In this document: piece by piece, positions 25,762 through 33,825 of the stretch
How positions within the stretch are numbered: position 1 is the first letter of the stretch
Layout of the letters: every line of letters begins with the position of its first letter
Assembly: GCA_022601255.1 (NCBI GenBank)
Contig: JAHZIV010000047.1
Location: forward strand, 1 to 63,826
Origin: Gammaproteobacteria bacterium
Lineage (GTDB): Bacteria > Pseudomonadota > Gammaproteobacteria > Coxiellales > Coxiellaceae
Reading direction: 5' to 3'
Length of the DNA stretch: 63,826 nt
Translations under genes and position numbers: made by a program
Notes under the pieces: model-generated
Databases searched by the model: none
What the model saw: only the letters and a program-made list of their open reading frames with translations
What the model was told of the DNA's origin: nothing

Positions 25762-28050
25762 ATGGTTCGTAAAGGAAGTAAATTACAACGCATTCACGCC
25801 GCCCAGCCCAGTTTAGCAGATTTAGTTCAGGCAGGAGATGATGATTATTTGTCTGAAGAAGGCGTTGATGGTGATTTCAAACATGTGTTAGGTGAAATCA
25901 ACGCATTTTCTAAAAGAAACCCAGAAACATTTATCGGCTCACCAAAAGCGATCAGCACATCTGTTGCCGATGATACTTTGCGACAATACTTATTAGGCAT
26001 CCAATCGGACAATCCTGAGGCTAGTTTTACCGCTTTAATCCCCATTGCCTATGAGCAGTATCACTGGGTACTTGCTATTGTCACGTTGGAACACGGTTAC
26101 TTTGAAGATGCTGTGTTATATGATGCACTGGATGGCACTCACAGTGGTTTTGATACTTTTCAAGGTATTATGCTTGATTTAGGAATTGATGCATCAAAAA
26201 TTTCCACAGAATTTACCGGTGAACAACAGGATGATTTTCGCTGTTTTGATTATGTTTGTCGCCGCATGATGATTGAAACTGATAATAGCGATCACCCCAT
26301 TGTCACTGCTGAAACGGCTGAGTTACTTCGTCTACAAGTGTGCAAAACCATGGGTGTGCGTTTAAATAAACCTATAAAATTAGAGCAAGACGAAACCAAA
26401 CTTATTATTGACGAGAGCGACCCTGATGCAGCTATGCTTAGAGCATTATTGACTAAACTTAGCAAGAAGCATCCAGAATTAGACCCGACACGAGATATCA
26501 AGTTTAATTTATCCGGAGCGTTAACTGTTTCTCAAGCAAAACCAGTGCCAACCGTATCATCAGAAGAGGATGATGTTAAATTATATTTAAGAGATAGCAA
26601 AAACGAACAGCAGAATGCCGAAGAGAAATTTCAAACGCATTTTGATGATTCTTCTGATGAAGATGATGATGGCGGGGAGTTAACTGAAAAAGATTTATTT
26701 GAAAGAGCAAGGCCGCTAGTAAAGAAGTATCGCAAGAAAAAATCGAAGCCTGCTAATACAGCTGATGAAGACACTATTTCATTTATGCTGTATATCCTTG
26801 GTGTCATGGTATTGAGGTCTAATGGCGTTAAGCCATATTGGCACTATTTGAAAAATAAACATCTAAAAATGACTGACGCTGAATACCAGGCATTTAAGAA
26901 ATCTGTTATTGACGCCTTTGCTGTGCAATATGAATATGACGCACAGGGACGACAATGTTTTGAGCAGCAGTATTGGAAAACATTTCTAACCTCGTTTCGA
27001 CAGCATGCTAAATACAGTCAAGACGATAGAGAAGTAATATTGCTTAAAGCTGTTACAGATATAGTGTCAGTATTATCCACAAAAGGTTCTCAAAATGATA
27101 TCGATATAGTTGCAAACACCGTTGCAACCAAAATCAATCTACCAAACTGGAGTCCTGCTGGAAAAATATCCGTAGGCTTTCCCGATAAACAATATGCCAA
27201 TAAAAAGTTTCAACTACTGGCAATCACATTACTGCAACATAGAATCACGAGAAGAACCTGGAAGGCTGAAGAGGGTGGTGGCACAGTAACGCTTGAAGCA
27301 GGATTACATGGCGTTGACTGTAAAATAAAAGTGGGGCTCAACAGAGATGTTAAGTCGAGAACAGATGAGCTAAAGCAAGTTGGCGCCTACCCCAATATTT
27401 TAGACCCAGCAACAGCAAAAAAAGCAGATGGTAAAGAGCATAAAGGCAAACAAGCTTCTATCGAAAAATTTGTAACAGAAAAAAAGCTGAATCATCAAGA
27501 TATTGCTAATCGCATGCTGGCCTGCCTGGTAAAGAGCCCCGGCACTGATTCGTATGGGAAATTTATTACTCGATTGACTTATTTAATGATGCAAGTTGAA
27601 TCTGCAAGACACCCTGGAGCGACACTGCTTGGGTTGATGGCATTAAAGCTTATCGCCGATGATGACACTCCTTACAGCTTTAAACATATATTTCCAAAAG
27701 ATAAAGCTCAGCGAGAGTTAAATGCGAAATCACATCCAGAAGCGCTTTTCCCAATGGCCCTCAGTGGTGCTCCTGCTTATGCAGTGGCACTCAATTCAGG
27801 TTTTTTTGGCACGCTTAGGAAAGGCGCGCCCGAGTTGATTTATCGATATGATGAGCATAAAGATGCTTCCAAAACAAATAGGGATAAATTCGCAAAGTTA
27901 CAGCAAAATTTAGTTTTTCGTTGGCTAAAAGATATTCGAGAAATGGAAAAACCACCAACACTAAGTGATGAAACGGTACTTACAGAATTATGCCAGTTTG
28001 TTCAAGCAGAATTCTCCAGTGGGAAAAAGCTCAAACCAAAGAGTAGATGA
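25762..28050 (+). CDS. putative CE-clan cysteine protease-like effector
   Basis: A 762-residue lineage-specific protein. Residues about 90-170 show the full pattern of CE-clan (Ulp1/SENP/deubiquitinase-like) thiol proteases: His101-Trp in YHWVLAIV, Asp121 in VLYDALDG, then Gln155 and Cys161 in EQQDDFRCFDYVC, with the Gln-to-Cys spacing of six seen in Ulp1. Bacterial CE enzymes of pathogens (SseL, XopD, RickCE, LegCE types) remove ubiquitin or ubiquitin-like proteins or acetylate hosts. The remainder (about 190-762) has a very acidic run (DDSSDEDDDGGE, about 294) and a long helical region with no recognised family. It starts 69 bases after hpt with an AGAAGGGA site and no PmrA-like box. The protease call rests on motif pattern only. 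Confidence 0.72.
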   Translation: MVRKGSKLQRIHAAQPSLADLVQAGDDDYLSEEGVDGDFKHVLGEINAFSKRNPETFIGSPKAISTSVADDTLRQYLLGIQSDNPEASFTALIPIAYEQYHWVLAIVTLEHGYFEDAVLYDALDGTHSGFDTFQGIMLDLGIDASKISTEFTGEQQDDFRCFDYVCRRMMIETDNSDHPIVTAETAELLRLQVCKTMGVRLNKPIKLEQDETKLIIDESDPDAAMLRALLTKLSKKHPELDPTRDIKFNLSGALTVSQAKPVPTVSSEEDDVKLYLRDSKNEQQNAEEKFQTHFDDSSDEDDDGGELTEKDLFERARPLVKKYRKKKSKPANTADEDTISFMLYILGVMVLRSNGVKPYWHYLKNKHLKMTDAEYQAFKKSVIDAFAVQYEYDAQGRQCFEQQYWKTFLTSFRQHAKYSQDDREVILLKAVTDIVSVLSTKGSQNDIDIVANTVATKINLPNWSPAGKISVGFPDKQYANKKFQLLAITLLQHRITRRTWKAEEGGGTVTLEAGLHGVDCKIKVGLNRDVKSRTDELKQVGAYPNILDPATAKKADGKEHKGKQASIEKFVTEKKLNHQDIANRMLACLVKSPGTDSYGKFITRLTYLMMQVESARHPGATLLGLMALKLIADDDTPYSFKHIFPKDKAQRELNAKSHPEALFPMALSGAPAYAVALNSGFFGTLRKGAPELIYRYDEHKDASKTNRDKFAKLQQNLVFRWLKDIREMEKPPTLSDETVLTELCQFVQAEFSSGKKLKPKSR

Positions 28051-28054
28051 TAAT

Positions 28055-28852
28055 TTATTGGGTGCTCGGCGGGGTATTTTGCTGGCTTTGTGGATTTTGT
28101 TGATCTTGTGGGTTTTGTTGACCTTGTGTATTTTGCGGGTTTTGCCCATCATTGGCCTGCTGTGGCATCTCTTGACTCGGCATGATTTTAACCAACACTC
28201 CATATAAGGGGTGTCCAATATAATTTAATTCATTGCTGCGCATGCGACGCGTTTGATTAAGCTTAAAATAAACATAAGAATCGCTATTATTCTTAAAGTA
28301 GCCATTATTTGACAGTTGATCAATGGTATTGCTAGGTTCCGCTAATATTAAATTAAAGCTTAGGTTGAAATATCGTCTCATATTAATATTTAATGTGCCG
28401 TTCAATTCCCATAAACTAGCCGATAGAAATGGATTTGATTCGTCAGTGACAACTTGTAATTTCTTACCTGAATCATCAAAGGCTTGTCCGCCATAAAGGT
28501 GTAAAATCACATCGTTACTAAATTGCTTCACTGGAATCAACCATTCCTTTTGTAACAATATTGTATATTGTGGGTTCTTTGTGATGCTCTGCAATTCATT
28601 ACTTAGCGTAAAGTCATCATTAGCCGGCGGAATATAATGACTGGCATCCGTATCCATTTCCGTATATTGACTCGGTATTTGCTGGGGGATAATGCGCGGC
28701 CATTGCTCTGAATCGAGCGCATTCGTCGTTATTTGCGAAAAGACAATAACAGCCACCTGGTAGCTTTTAGGTGCGGCTGTATCGCCAAAAGCGATGCTAC
28801 CAGCACTCATTGATAGCAGTAGGGCAGCGATTGTGATGCGGATTTTTTTCAT
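28055..28852 (-). CDS. CsiV-family exported peptidoglycan-binding protein
   Basis: A 265-residue exported protein. The signal peptide is about residues 1-23 (ITIAALLLSMSAGSIAFG). The mature start YQVAVIVFSQ and the later NINMRRYFNLSFNL and YVYFKLNQTRRMRSNELNYIGHP match the CsiV (PF10972) family, known from Shewanella and Vibrio cell-shape work. The last 30 residues are a Gln/Asn/Pro repeat (QNPQ/QQNPQDQQ) encoded by short tandem copies around 28070-28150. I start at ATG 28852 since a longer reading from 28897 would bury the signal peptide. Convergent with the protease-like gene, four bases apart. Confidence 0.8.
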   Translation of the reverse strand: MKKIRITIAALLLSMSAGSIAFGDTAAPKSYQVAVIVFSQITTNALDSEQWPRIIPQQIPSQYTEMDTDASHYIPPANDDFTLSNELQSITKNPQYTILLQKEWLIPVKQFSNDVILHLYGGQAFDDSGKKLQVVTDESNPFLSASLWELNGTLNINMRRYFNLSFNLILAEPSNTIDQLSNNGYFKNNSDSYVYFKLNQTRRMRSNELNYIGHPLYGVLVKIMPSQEMPQQANDGQNPQNTQGQQNPQDQQNPQSQQNTPPSTQ

Positions 28853-28908
28853 GGCATCAGTCTGACATAACGCCCGTAGATTATCAATTAGCTGCATTAG
28901 TTGGCTAT

Positions 28909-28924
28909 TTTAATATTTATTTAA
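28909..28924 (+). promoter_or_regulatory. PmrA-box-like tandem repeat
   Basis: TTTAA-TA-TT-TA-TTTAA, same 11-base half-site spacing and central TT as at 7380 and 13207. It is in the 139-base divergent gap between csiV and the CaaX-ended gene, 68 bases before the latter's ATG. The -10 is not clear (AACTAT or CAATAC are options). Confidence 0.52.
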
Positions 28925-28991
28925 GCTAGATTTGTTAAACTATGGCCAATACATTGTTTTTATTGATTTTTATATAACGGTTGGTACCAGC

Positions 28992-29957
28992 ATGAGAAAA
29001 AGCGTTGATGAAGAATTTGAAGCGATATTGATGGCTGCAAAAGCAAAAAAGACATCGATGCTTCCTGCAGGAGCGCCAATCGATCTCTCTCGTACCACAG
29101 AATTTCCCGCCACACCCGCAGGTACATTGGCGCATCGCAATGATCGCGAAGGTACTTTATTTTTAATCGAACAATGCGCGGCTGACCCCAATTATCCCGC
29201 CATGTGTGCCGCGAGTAATGGCCATAAAATATTAGCAGAAGAGTTGATGGCCGCCCACGGCGCTACTATTCGTTCAGTTGCATATGGTGTTGGCATGAAT
29301 GGTGATAAAGAATGGGCAAGAGCATTAGTGGAATTAGGTGCGAATATTACTACCATCGCACAAGGTGCTGCTTTTTCTGGTCATCATGACTGGCTATTAG
29401 AATTAATAGCACAAGAGGCGGATATAGAAGCGATTATATCTTATATCTTGCGTGGTGGTCACTTAGCAGACGATGCAAAGTCACTGCGATGGTTAAGTCT
29501 ATACATGAGCCCAGAGACCTTAGACAATTGGCTGGGTCTATTTAGAATGCATGATAAAGAGTTTTCAAGTGGCTTGGTTGAGCAGGTAAAAAAAAATCAT
29601 GTATTAATGAAGTTGCCAAAAGAACTTCAATTTAATTATGCTGATGCTTGTTTGCTATCAGATCAAGCGGAGCAATATCTGGGGGGGCTGTATATCTTAA
29701 GGATACTTCACACGCCTGACGGAATTATTTTAAATGACGCCGATGCAGTAGCATTGCCTCCAGAAACATGGATATCTGTATTATCTTTTTTATTTCATGT
29801 TGACTCGGATCAATTGAGAGCTTTTAATAAAAAAACGCAACACGCGATCAAAAGCAAACTACTGGTATGGACCACTCAGCCAGACCCGCCAACACAAGAG
29901 TCTAAGCCAAAACCAAAAAATGATGCTCATAATTTTCGTCAATGTGCGATTCTTTAA
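28992..29957 (+). CDS. ankyrin-like protein with C-terminal CaaX box, candidate prenylated effector
   Basis: A 321-residue soluble protein ending in CAIL, a perfect CaaX box; Leu at the last position favours geranylgeranylation by host GGTase-I. Prenylated Dot/Icm effectors such as Legionella AnkB use the same trick to reach host membranes. Residues about 48-170 contain degenerate ankyrin-like units (ALVELGANITTIAQGAAFSGHHDW followed by similar ones; first 18 shown would be ALVELGANITTIAQGAAF), and the tail before the CaaX box is a Lys/Pro-rich spacer (TQESKPKPKNDAHN). ATG 28992 is chosen over 28932 because the longer form adds an AT-rich hydrophobic stretch overlapping the promoter region. 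A PmrA-like box lies upstream. Confidence 0.75.
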   Translation: MRKSVDEEFEAILMAAKAKKTSMLPAGAPIDLSRTTEFPATPAGTLAHRNDREGTLFLIEQCAADPNYPAMCAASNGHKILAEELMAAHGATIRSVAYGVGMNGDKEWARALVELGANITTIAQGAAFSGHHDWLLELIAQEADIEAIISYILRGGHLADDAKSLRWLSLYMSPETLDNWLGLFRMHDKEFSSGLVEQVKKNHVLMKLPKELQFNYADACLLSDQAEQYLGGLYILRILHTPDGIILNDADAVALPPETWISVLSFLFHVDSDQLRAFNKKTQHAIKSKLLVWTTQPDPPTQESKPKPKNDAHNFRQCAIL

Positions 29958-30042
29958 AGGCAGAATCATGCCCGCGCTATTTTCTCAGGCATATTTAGAA
30001 TATAATACACTCTGTTAGCTCTATTTCAGGAACTATTCGAAT

Positions 30043-30783
30043 ATGGTGTTAGAATTTACTCCGGATGAAGTACCTCAAAGATGTTTAGAATTTAACTGTC
30101 CTCAGACAGTTATATTTAATAGTAGTGTCTATACGTTATCTGGTTATATCGGTGGCGGGGGTGCTGGAAGAGTGCTTCAATATAAAAGTGTTACACATCA
30201 CGCTATCGCCGTTAAAATATTACATCCTAAGCAGGCACACATGGTTACGGAACTTAAAAAGGAAGCCGAGGCATGGATAACCTTGGGGCATATGACTCAG
30301 GTTAAGGAAGCAGATACAGGCCACGTTATGATTATGCCTTTTTTACCCTTTGAAAGCGTTAGCAGCTATTGTATTAGCGCTGTATCCAGGGCAAAGCCCG
30401 TCAACTTAGGTGAGGTCATAAATGATATATCTGATGCGCTCATTGCCTGGTTAAATTTACTTAAAGAATTTCATCAGAAAAGATTAAACCATCCCGACCC
30501 TGGGTTTGATCATGTATTTTACGATGATTTAAATAAAGAATGTTATTTTGTTGATTTAGATGGTTTAACAGAAGGAGGGGAACCTTCGTACACTGATGTG
30601 AGGGTAATTGAGCAATTTCTAGTTCACACGCTTTGTATGTATAGCGAGCTATATTATACAGCATTAACTCAACCATTTAATGATATTGCAAGAGAGATTG
30701 AGGTTAACTGCGTGGGTTCAGCCATGGCTAAAGAAGCAATTATAGAGAGAATAATTGAAGCTGTTAAGAGGATTATGCGTTAA
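30043..30783 (+). CDS. protein kinase-like protein
   Basis: A 246-residue protein with the signs of a small eukaryotic-like kinase fold: glycine loop YIGGGGAGRV (about 35-43), the ATP-anchoring Lys58 in AIAVKIL, an alpha-C glutamate (Glu70 or Glu74), a hinge after MIMPFLPF, a catalytic-loop-like LNHPDPGFDHVFY in which HPD152 stands for HRD, and DLDG (171-174) in the DFG position. The C lobe is short. It may phosphorylate a host protein or small molecule, or be a degenerate kinase. AGGAA lies ten bases before the ATG. It follows the CaaX gene by 85 bases; no PmrA-like box is seen. Confidence 0.68.
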   Translation: MVLEFTPDEVPQRCLEFNCPQTVIFNSSVYTLSGYIGGGGAGRVLQYKSVTHHAIAVKILHPKQAHMVTELKKEAEAWITLGHMTQVKEADTGHVMIMPFLPFESVSSYCISAVSRAKPVNLGEVINDISDALIAWLNLLKEFHQKRLNHPDPGFDHVFYDDLNKECYFVDLDGLTEGGEPSYTDVRVIEQFLVHTLCMYSELYYTALTQPFNDIAREIEVNCVGSAMAKEAIIERIIEAVKRIMR

Positions 30784-30801
30784 CCATAAGTCTCTCGATG
30801 A

Positions 30802-31284
30802 TCAGTTACTTTGATAAGCTTTATACCCTTGATTATAAGCCTTTTGGAATGCAGCATTTAAGTCTGGTGGGCAAAATCCAGAATACGGTTTACCCAACTC
30901 CCCTAGGTGATAACCATTTTTCTGTGTGCAGTATTCTCGTAAACCACGCTGCCAAGCATGATCAAAATCACTGATCAAGCGATCGGGACAAATATTATTG
31001 TATACAATGCCTTTTTCACCAAGACGATAGCCATTGGCAGAACTACAATACATCTGTGAACCCTGGGCCCAACCATCTTGATACTCACGTATGTTGAGCG
31101 GTTGTTTTAATTGAGAAATAGCCGCCTGTAATGCTGTCGTTGAACGCATCTTATTTCCTTTCAATGCATCTTGTTCACCCAGTTGATACCAGTTACTAGC
31201 ATGTCTAATGGTTGGCAGTGTTGGCGCACAAGCTGTGGCTAGAGTCGCCAATATCGTTATTAGTATTTTCTTAATCTGACTCAT
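30802..31284 (-). CDS. DUF2799 family lipoprotein
   Basis: A 160-residue protein with a lipoprotein signal (ITILATLATAC) and Cys-rich repeats typical of DUF2799: GWAQGSQMYCSSANGYRLGEKG and WQRGLREYCTQKNGYHLGE-type units (each a WxxG...YC...G.xxG module), which in other bacteria have no known function. Two starts six bases apart (31290 and 31284) are possible; AGGAG is three bases from the first and nine from the second, so I use 31284. It lies 12 bases after the SLC13 permease on the same strand, probably one operon. Confidence 0.8.
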   Translation of the reverse strand: MSQIKKILITILATLATACAPTLPTIRHASNWYQLGEQDALKGNKMRSTTALQAAISQLKQPLNIREYQDGWAQGSQMYCSSANGYRLGEKGIVYNNICPDRLISDFDHAWQRGLREYCTQKNGYHLGELGKPYSGFCPPDLNAAFQKAYNQGYKAYQSN

Positions 31285-31296
31285 GATCATGAACTC

Positions 31297-33075
31297 CTAT
31301 GTTAATGGCCAAATCCATAAAATAAGCGGAATACTCATCAATAAAATGATAATTTCTAATGGCAATCCAATTCGAATATAGTCGGTAAATTTGTAGCCCC
31401 CAGGCCCCATGACAAGCGTGTTATTTTGATGGCCTACAGGTGTTAGGAAAGAACAAGATGCACCAATCGCAACCGTCATTAAGAAGGGGTCTACATTCAC
31501 TTTTAAAACCTGAGCAAGACTTACCGCAATAGGAGCCATCACAATTGTCGTTGCAGCGTTATTCATAAAATCCGATAACGTCATGGTAAAGATGAGTAAT
31601 AGCCCGAGAATAAAAACAGGTGACAGCCCATCGGACACGCCCACAAGATAATGCGTAATCAAGCCGGTACCACCCGTTGACTGCAGGGCATTACCAATTG
31701 GAATCATTGCAGCCAATAAAACAATAATAGGCCACTCAATGCCCTCGTATAACTCTCTGGGTTTGATCACTTTAAATAGGACCATGAGCACTACTGCAGC
31801 ACTAAAGGCAATTTGCACCGGCAGTAGTTGCAGCGCTGAAAATATAATTGCAATAACAAAAATCGCAACGCCTAAATAAGGATGATTCTTTTTATTGACA
31901 TCGACTTCACGTCCAATCAGTGGCAATAGACCTAAGTTACTTAAAGACTCACCCAAGCCATCCTTCAAGCCTTGCACCAGTAAAACATCGCCTGCCTTTA
32001 ATTTGACATGATTCAAGCGCTCCTTGAACGCCTTGCCCTCGCGTGAAATCGCCAAAATATTCATCTGATAGCGTGAGCGCAGTCTAGCCTGTTGTGCAGA
32101 GCGCCCCTCAATACGCGAACTCTGTGGCACCACGGCTTCAATCAGTGAAACCTCGTCAGTCTTTAATTCTTCTGTAGTGACTTCCTTATCTTCAAACAAC
32201 TCTAATTTAGCCTTGCTCAATAACTCTTTTAAGTCATCTGTAGATGCCTCAACGATTAAAATATCATTTTTCTCAAGAATAGAGTTAGGACTGAGTACTA
32301 ATCGCTTCTTTTTATTTCGTATTCTTCCCAAGATCGTGAAATCAGATGAAACCATTTTCTCAAGCTCTTGAACTGACACTCCAATGGTAGGTGAACCTTC
32401 TGGTATTTTAACTTCTGTTATATAATCTTGAACTTGGAACATATCTTCAATCTGTTTTGGAGCTTTTCGCTCTGGAATCAGGCGCCAACCAATAAACGCA
32501 ATGAAAATAATCCCTAAAATAGCGATAAGAATCCCAACCGGAGAATAGTCAAACATGGTGAAAGGGCGCCCGGTGATTTCTTGCCGATAGGTAGAGATAA
32601 GTAGGTTGGGCGGCGTACCAATCATCGTGACCAAACCACCCAGCGCAGATGCCAACGCTATTGGCATCAGAATGTGAGAGGGTGATCGTTTGTTTTCGAT
32701 GGATGTTTTGATGGCTACTGGCATCATGATCCCAAGCGCGCCAATATTATTCATAAACGCTGATAAAACCGCAGTAATGGCCGATAGCAAGGAAACATGT
32801 AGCAGCGGCCTTTTGGTAAGGCGACTTATTTGATTGACAAACTTTCCCAGCACACCGGAACGTGCAATCGCCTGCGAAATAATCATCACGCACGCTACCG
32901 TTATGACGGCAGGATTGCCTAGGCCTGAATAAACTTGATTAAAGGGCACTGCTCCTAGAATAACGGAAATACTCAATGCAATCAGAGCCACTACGTCATA
33001 GCGCCAATGCCCCCAAATAAATAAAATCATGGTGACAATCAAAACAACAATAATAATGTATGGCTGAAAAAACAT
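31297..33075 (-). CDS. SLC13/DASS-family permease with two RCK_C domains
   Basis: A 592-residue inner-membrane carrier. N-terminal transmembrane half (about 1-185), two TrkA-C (RCK_C) ligand-binding domains in the middle (about 205-375, with LILGRIRNKK- and LAISREGKAF-type strands), and a C-terminal transmembrane half with the signature SDFMNNAATTIVMAPIA. NNIGALGIMMP and IGTPPNLL are the two halves' substrate/sodium-site loops. Substrates in this family include sulfate, dicarboxylates and other anions; which one cannot be told. ATG 33075 is used in place of the TTG six bases upstream. Divergent from thpR. Confidence 0.9.
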   Translation of the reverse strand: MFFQPYIIIVVLIVTMILFIWGHWRYDVVALIALSISVILGAVPFNQVYSGLGNPAVITVACVMIISQAIARSGVLGKFVNQISRLTKRPLLHVSLLSAITAVLSAFMNNIGALGIMMPVAIKTSIENKRSPSHILMPIALASALGGLVTMIGTPPNLLISTYRQEITGRPFTMFDYSPVGILIAILGIIFIAFIGWRLIPERKAPKQIEDMFQVQDYITEVKIPEGSPTIGVSVQELEKMVSSDFTILGRIRNKKKRLVLSPNSILEKNDILIVEASTDDLKELLSKAKLELFEDKEVTTEELKTDEVSLIEAVVPQSSRIEGRSAQQARLRSRYQMNILAISREGKAFKERLNHVKLKAGDVLLVQGLKDGLGESLSNLGLLPLIGREVDVNKKNHPYLGVAIFVIAIIFSALQLLPVQIAFSAAVVLMVLFKVIKPRELYEGIEWPIIVLLAAMIPIGNALQSTGGTGLITHYLVGVSDGLSPVFILGLLLIFTMTLSDFMNNAATTIVMAPIAVSLAQVLKVNVDPFLMTVAIGASCSFLTPVGHQNNTLVMGPGGYKFTDYIRIGLPLEIIILLMSIPLILWIWPLT

Positions 33076-33126
33076 AAGCAACTAGCATAGCACAATATCG
33101 ATAATCTATGCTATCCTGTTGATGTT

Positions 33127-33666
33127 ATGCGTAAAATATTTTATGGACTGGCAATAAACGATGTTAATGCAAAGCATCTATGCGACTTGCTAAGACAGCA
33201 GTATCCAGAACTCTGTCACCACATCAAATGGGTTAAGGCGAATAATTTCCACGTAACATTGCGCTACCTAGGTTATGTAAAACCTGAAAAAATAACCGAC
33301 TTTTCTCAAGTCTTGCATGAAAAGTTAAATGGAATTGCTAAATTTTCCATTAATATCAATAAAATTCTAAGATTTCCTAATGATCATTCAAGAATAATTG
33401 CAGGAAGGTGTGATTTATCAGCTGCCTTAACGGAATTGTTTGCACGCTTAAACAGCCAAGTGCTGCAACTTGGTATTTCACCTGACGCACGTGAATTTAA
33501 ACCGCATATTACTTTAGGACGCACGAAATCCACCAGTCTCGCTACATTTGAACCGATGAAAATTGCAGACTACTTAATCGAGGTAACGGAAGTGCTACTC
33601 TACGAGAGTAGGCCGGGACAGTTTGGAAATGATTATCATATTCTTGAGCGTTATACGCTCCTGTAA
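33127..33666 (+). CDS. thpR: RNA 2',3'-cyclic phosphodiesterase
   Basis: A 179-residue 2H phosphoesterase of the LigT/ThpR family. The two catalytic HxTx motifs are NFHVTLRYLG and KPHITLGRTK, at the usual separation, and the N-terminal RKIFYGLAI strand is typical. It opens 2',3'-cyclic phosphates on RNA; the in vivo substrate is unclear. It stands alone, divergent from the permease gene with a 51-base gap. Confidence 0.92.
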   Translation: MRKIFYGLAINDVNAKHLCDLLRQQYPELCHHIKWVKANNFHVTLRYLGYVKPEKITDFSQVLHEKLNGIAKFSININKILRFPNDHSRIIAGRCDLSAALTELFARLNSQVLQLGISPDAREFKPHITLGRTKSTSLATFEPMKIADYLIEVTEVLLYESRPGQFGNDYHILERYTLL

Positions 33667-33825
33667 AATATTACCAGCTTAAGATAAGATTAATTTCTGA
33701 TTATTATGTAAACACTAGTGCACTTTTTTCTCAGTAGCGTTAAACTTATTAAATATTATCCCAATACATCATATCTCTCTAATTTCGGGCAGGACGAAGA
33801 CGTAACCAATTAGCAAGGATGCTTA

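Noticed and set aside
28381-28395. TTAATATTTAA inside csiV as a regulatory box
   Set aside because: Half sites are only seven bases apart and the sequence is coding.
33678-33693. CTTAA-N6-ATTAA as a fourth PmrA box
   Set aside because: Spacing is right, but the central TT is missing and the second half starts with A; it lies 130 bases before the start. Too weak to list as a feature.
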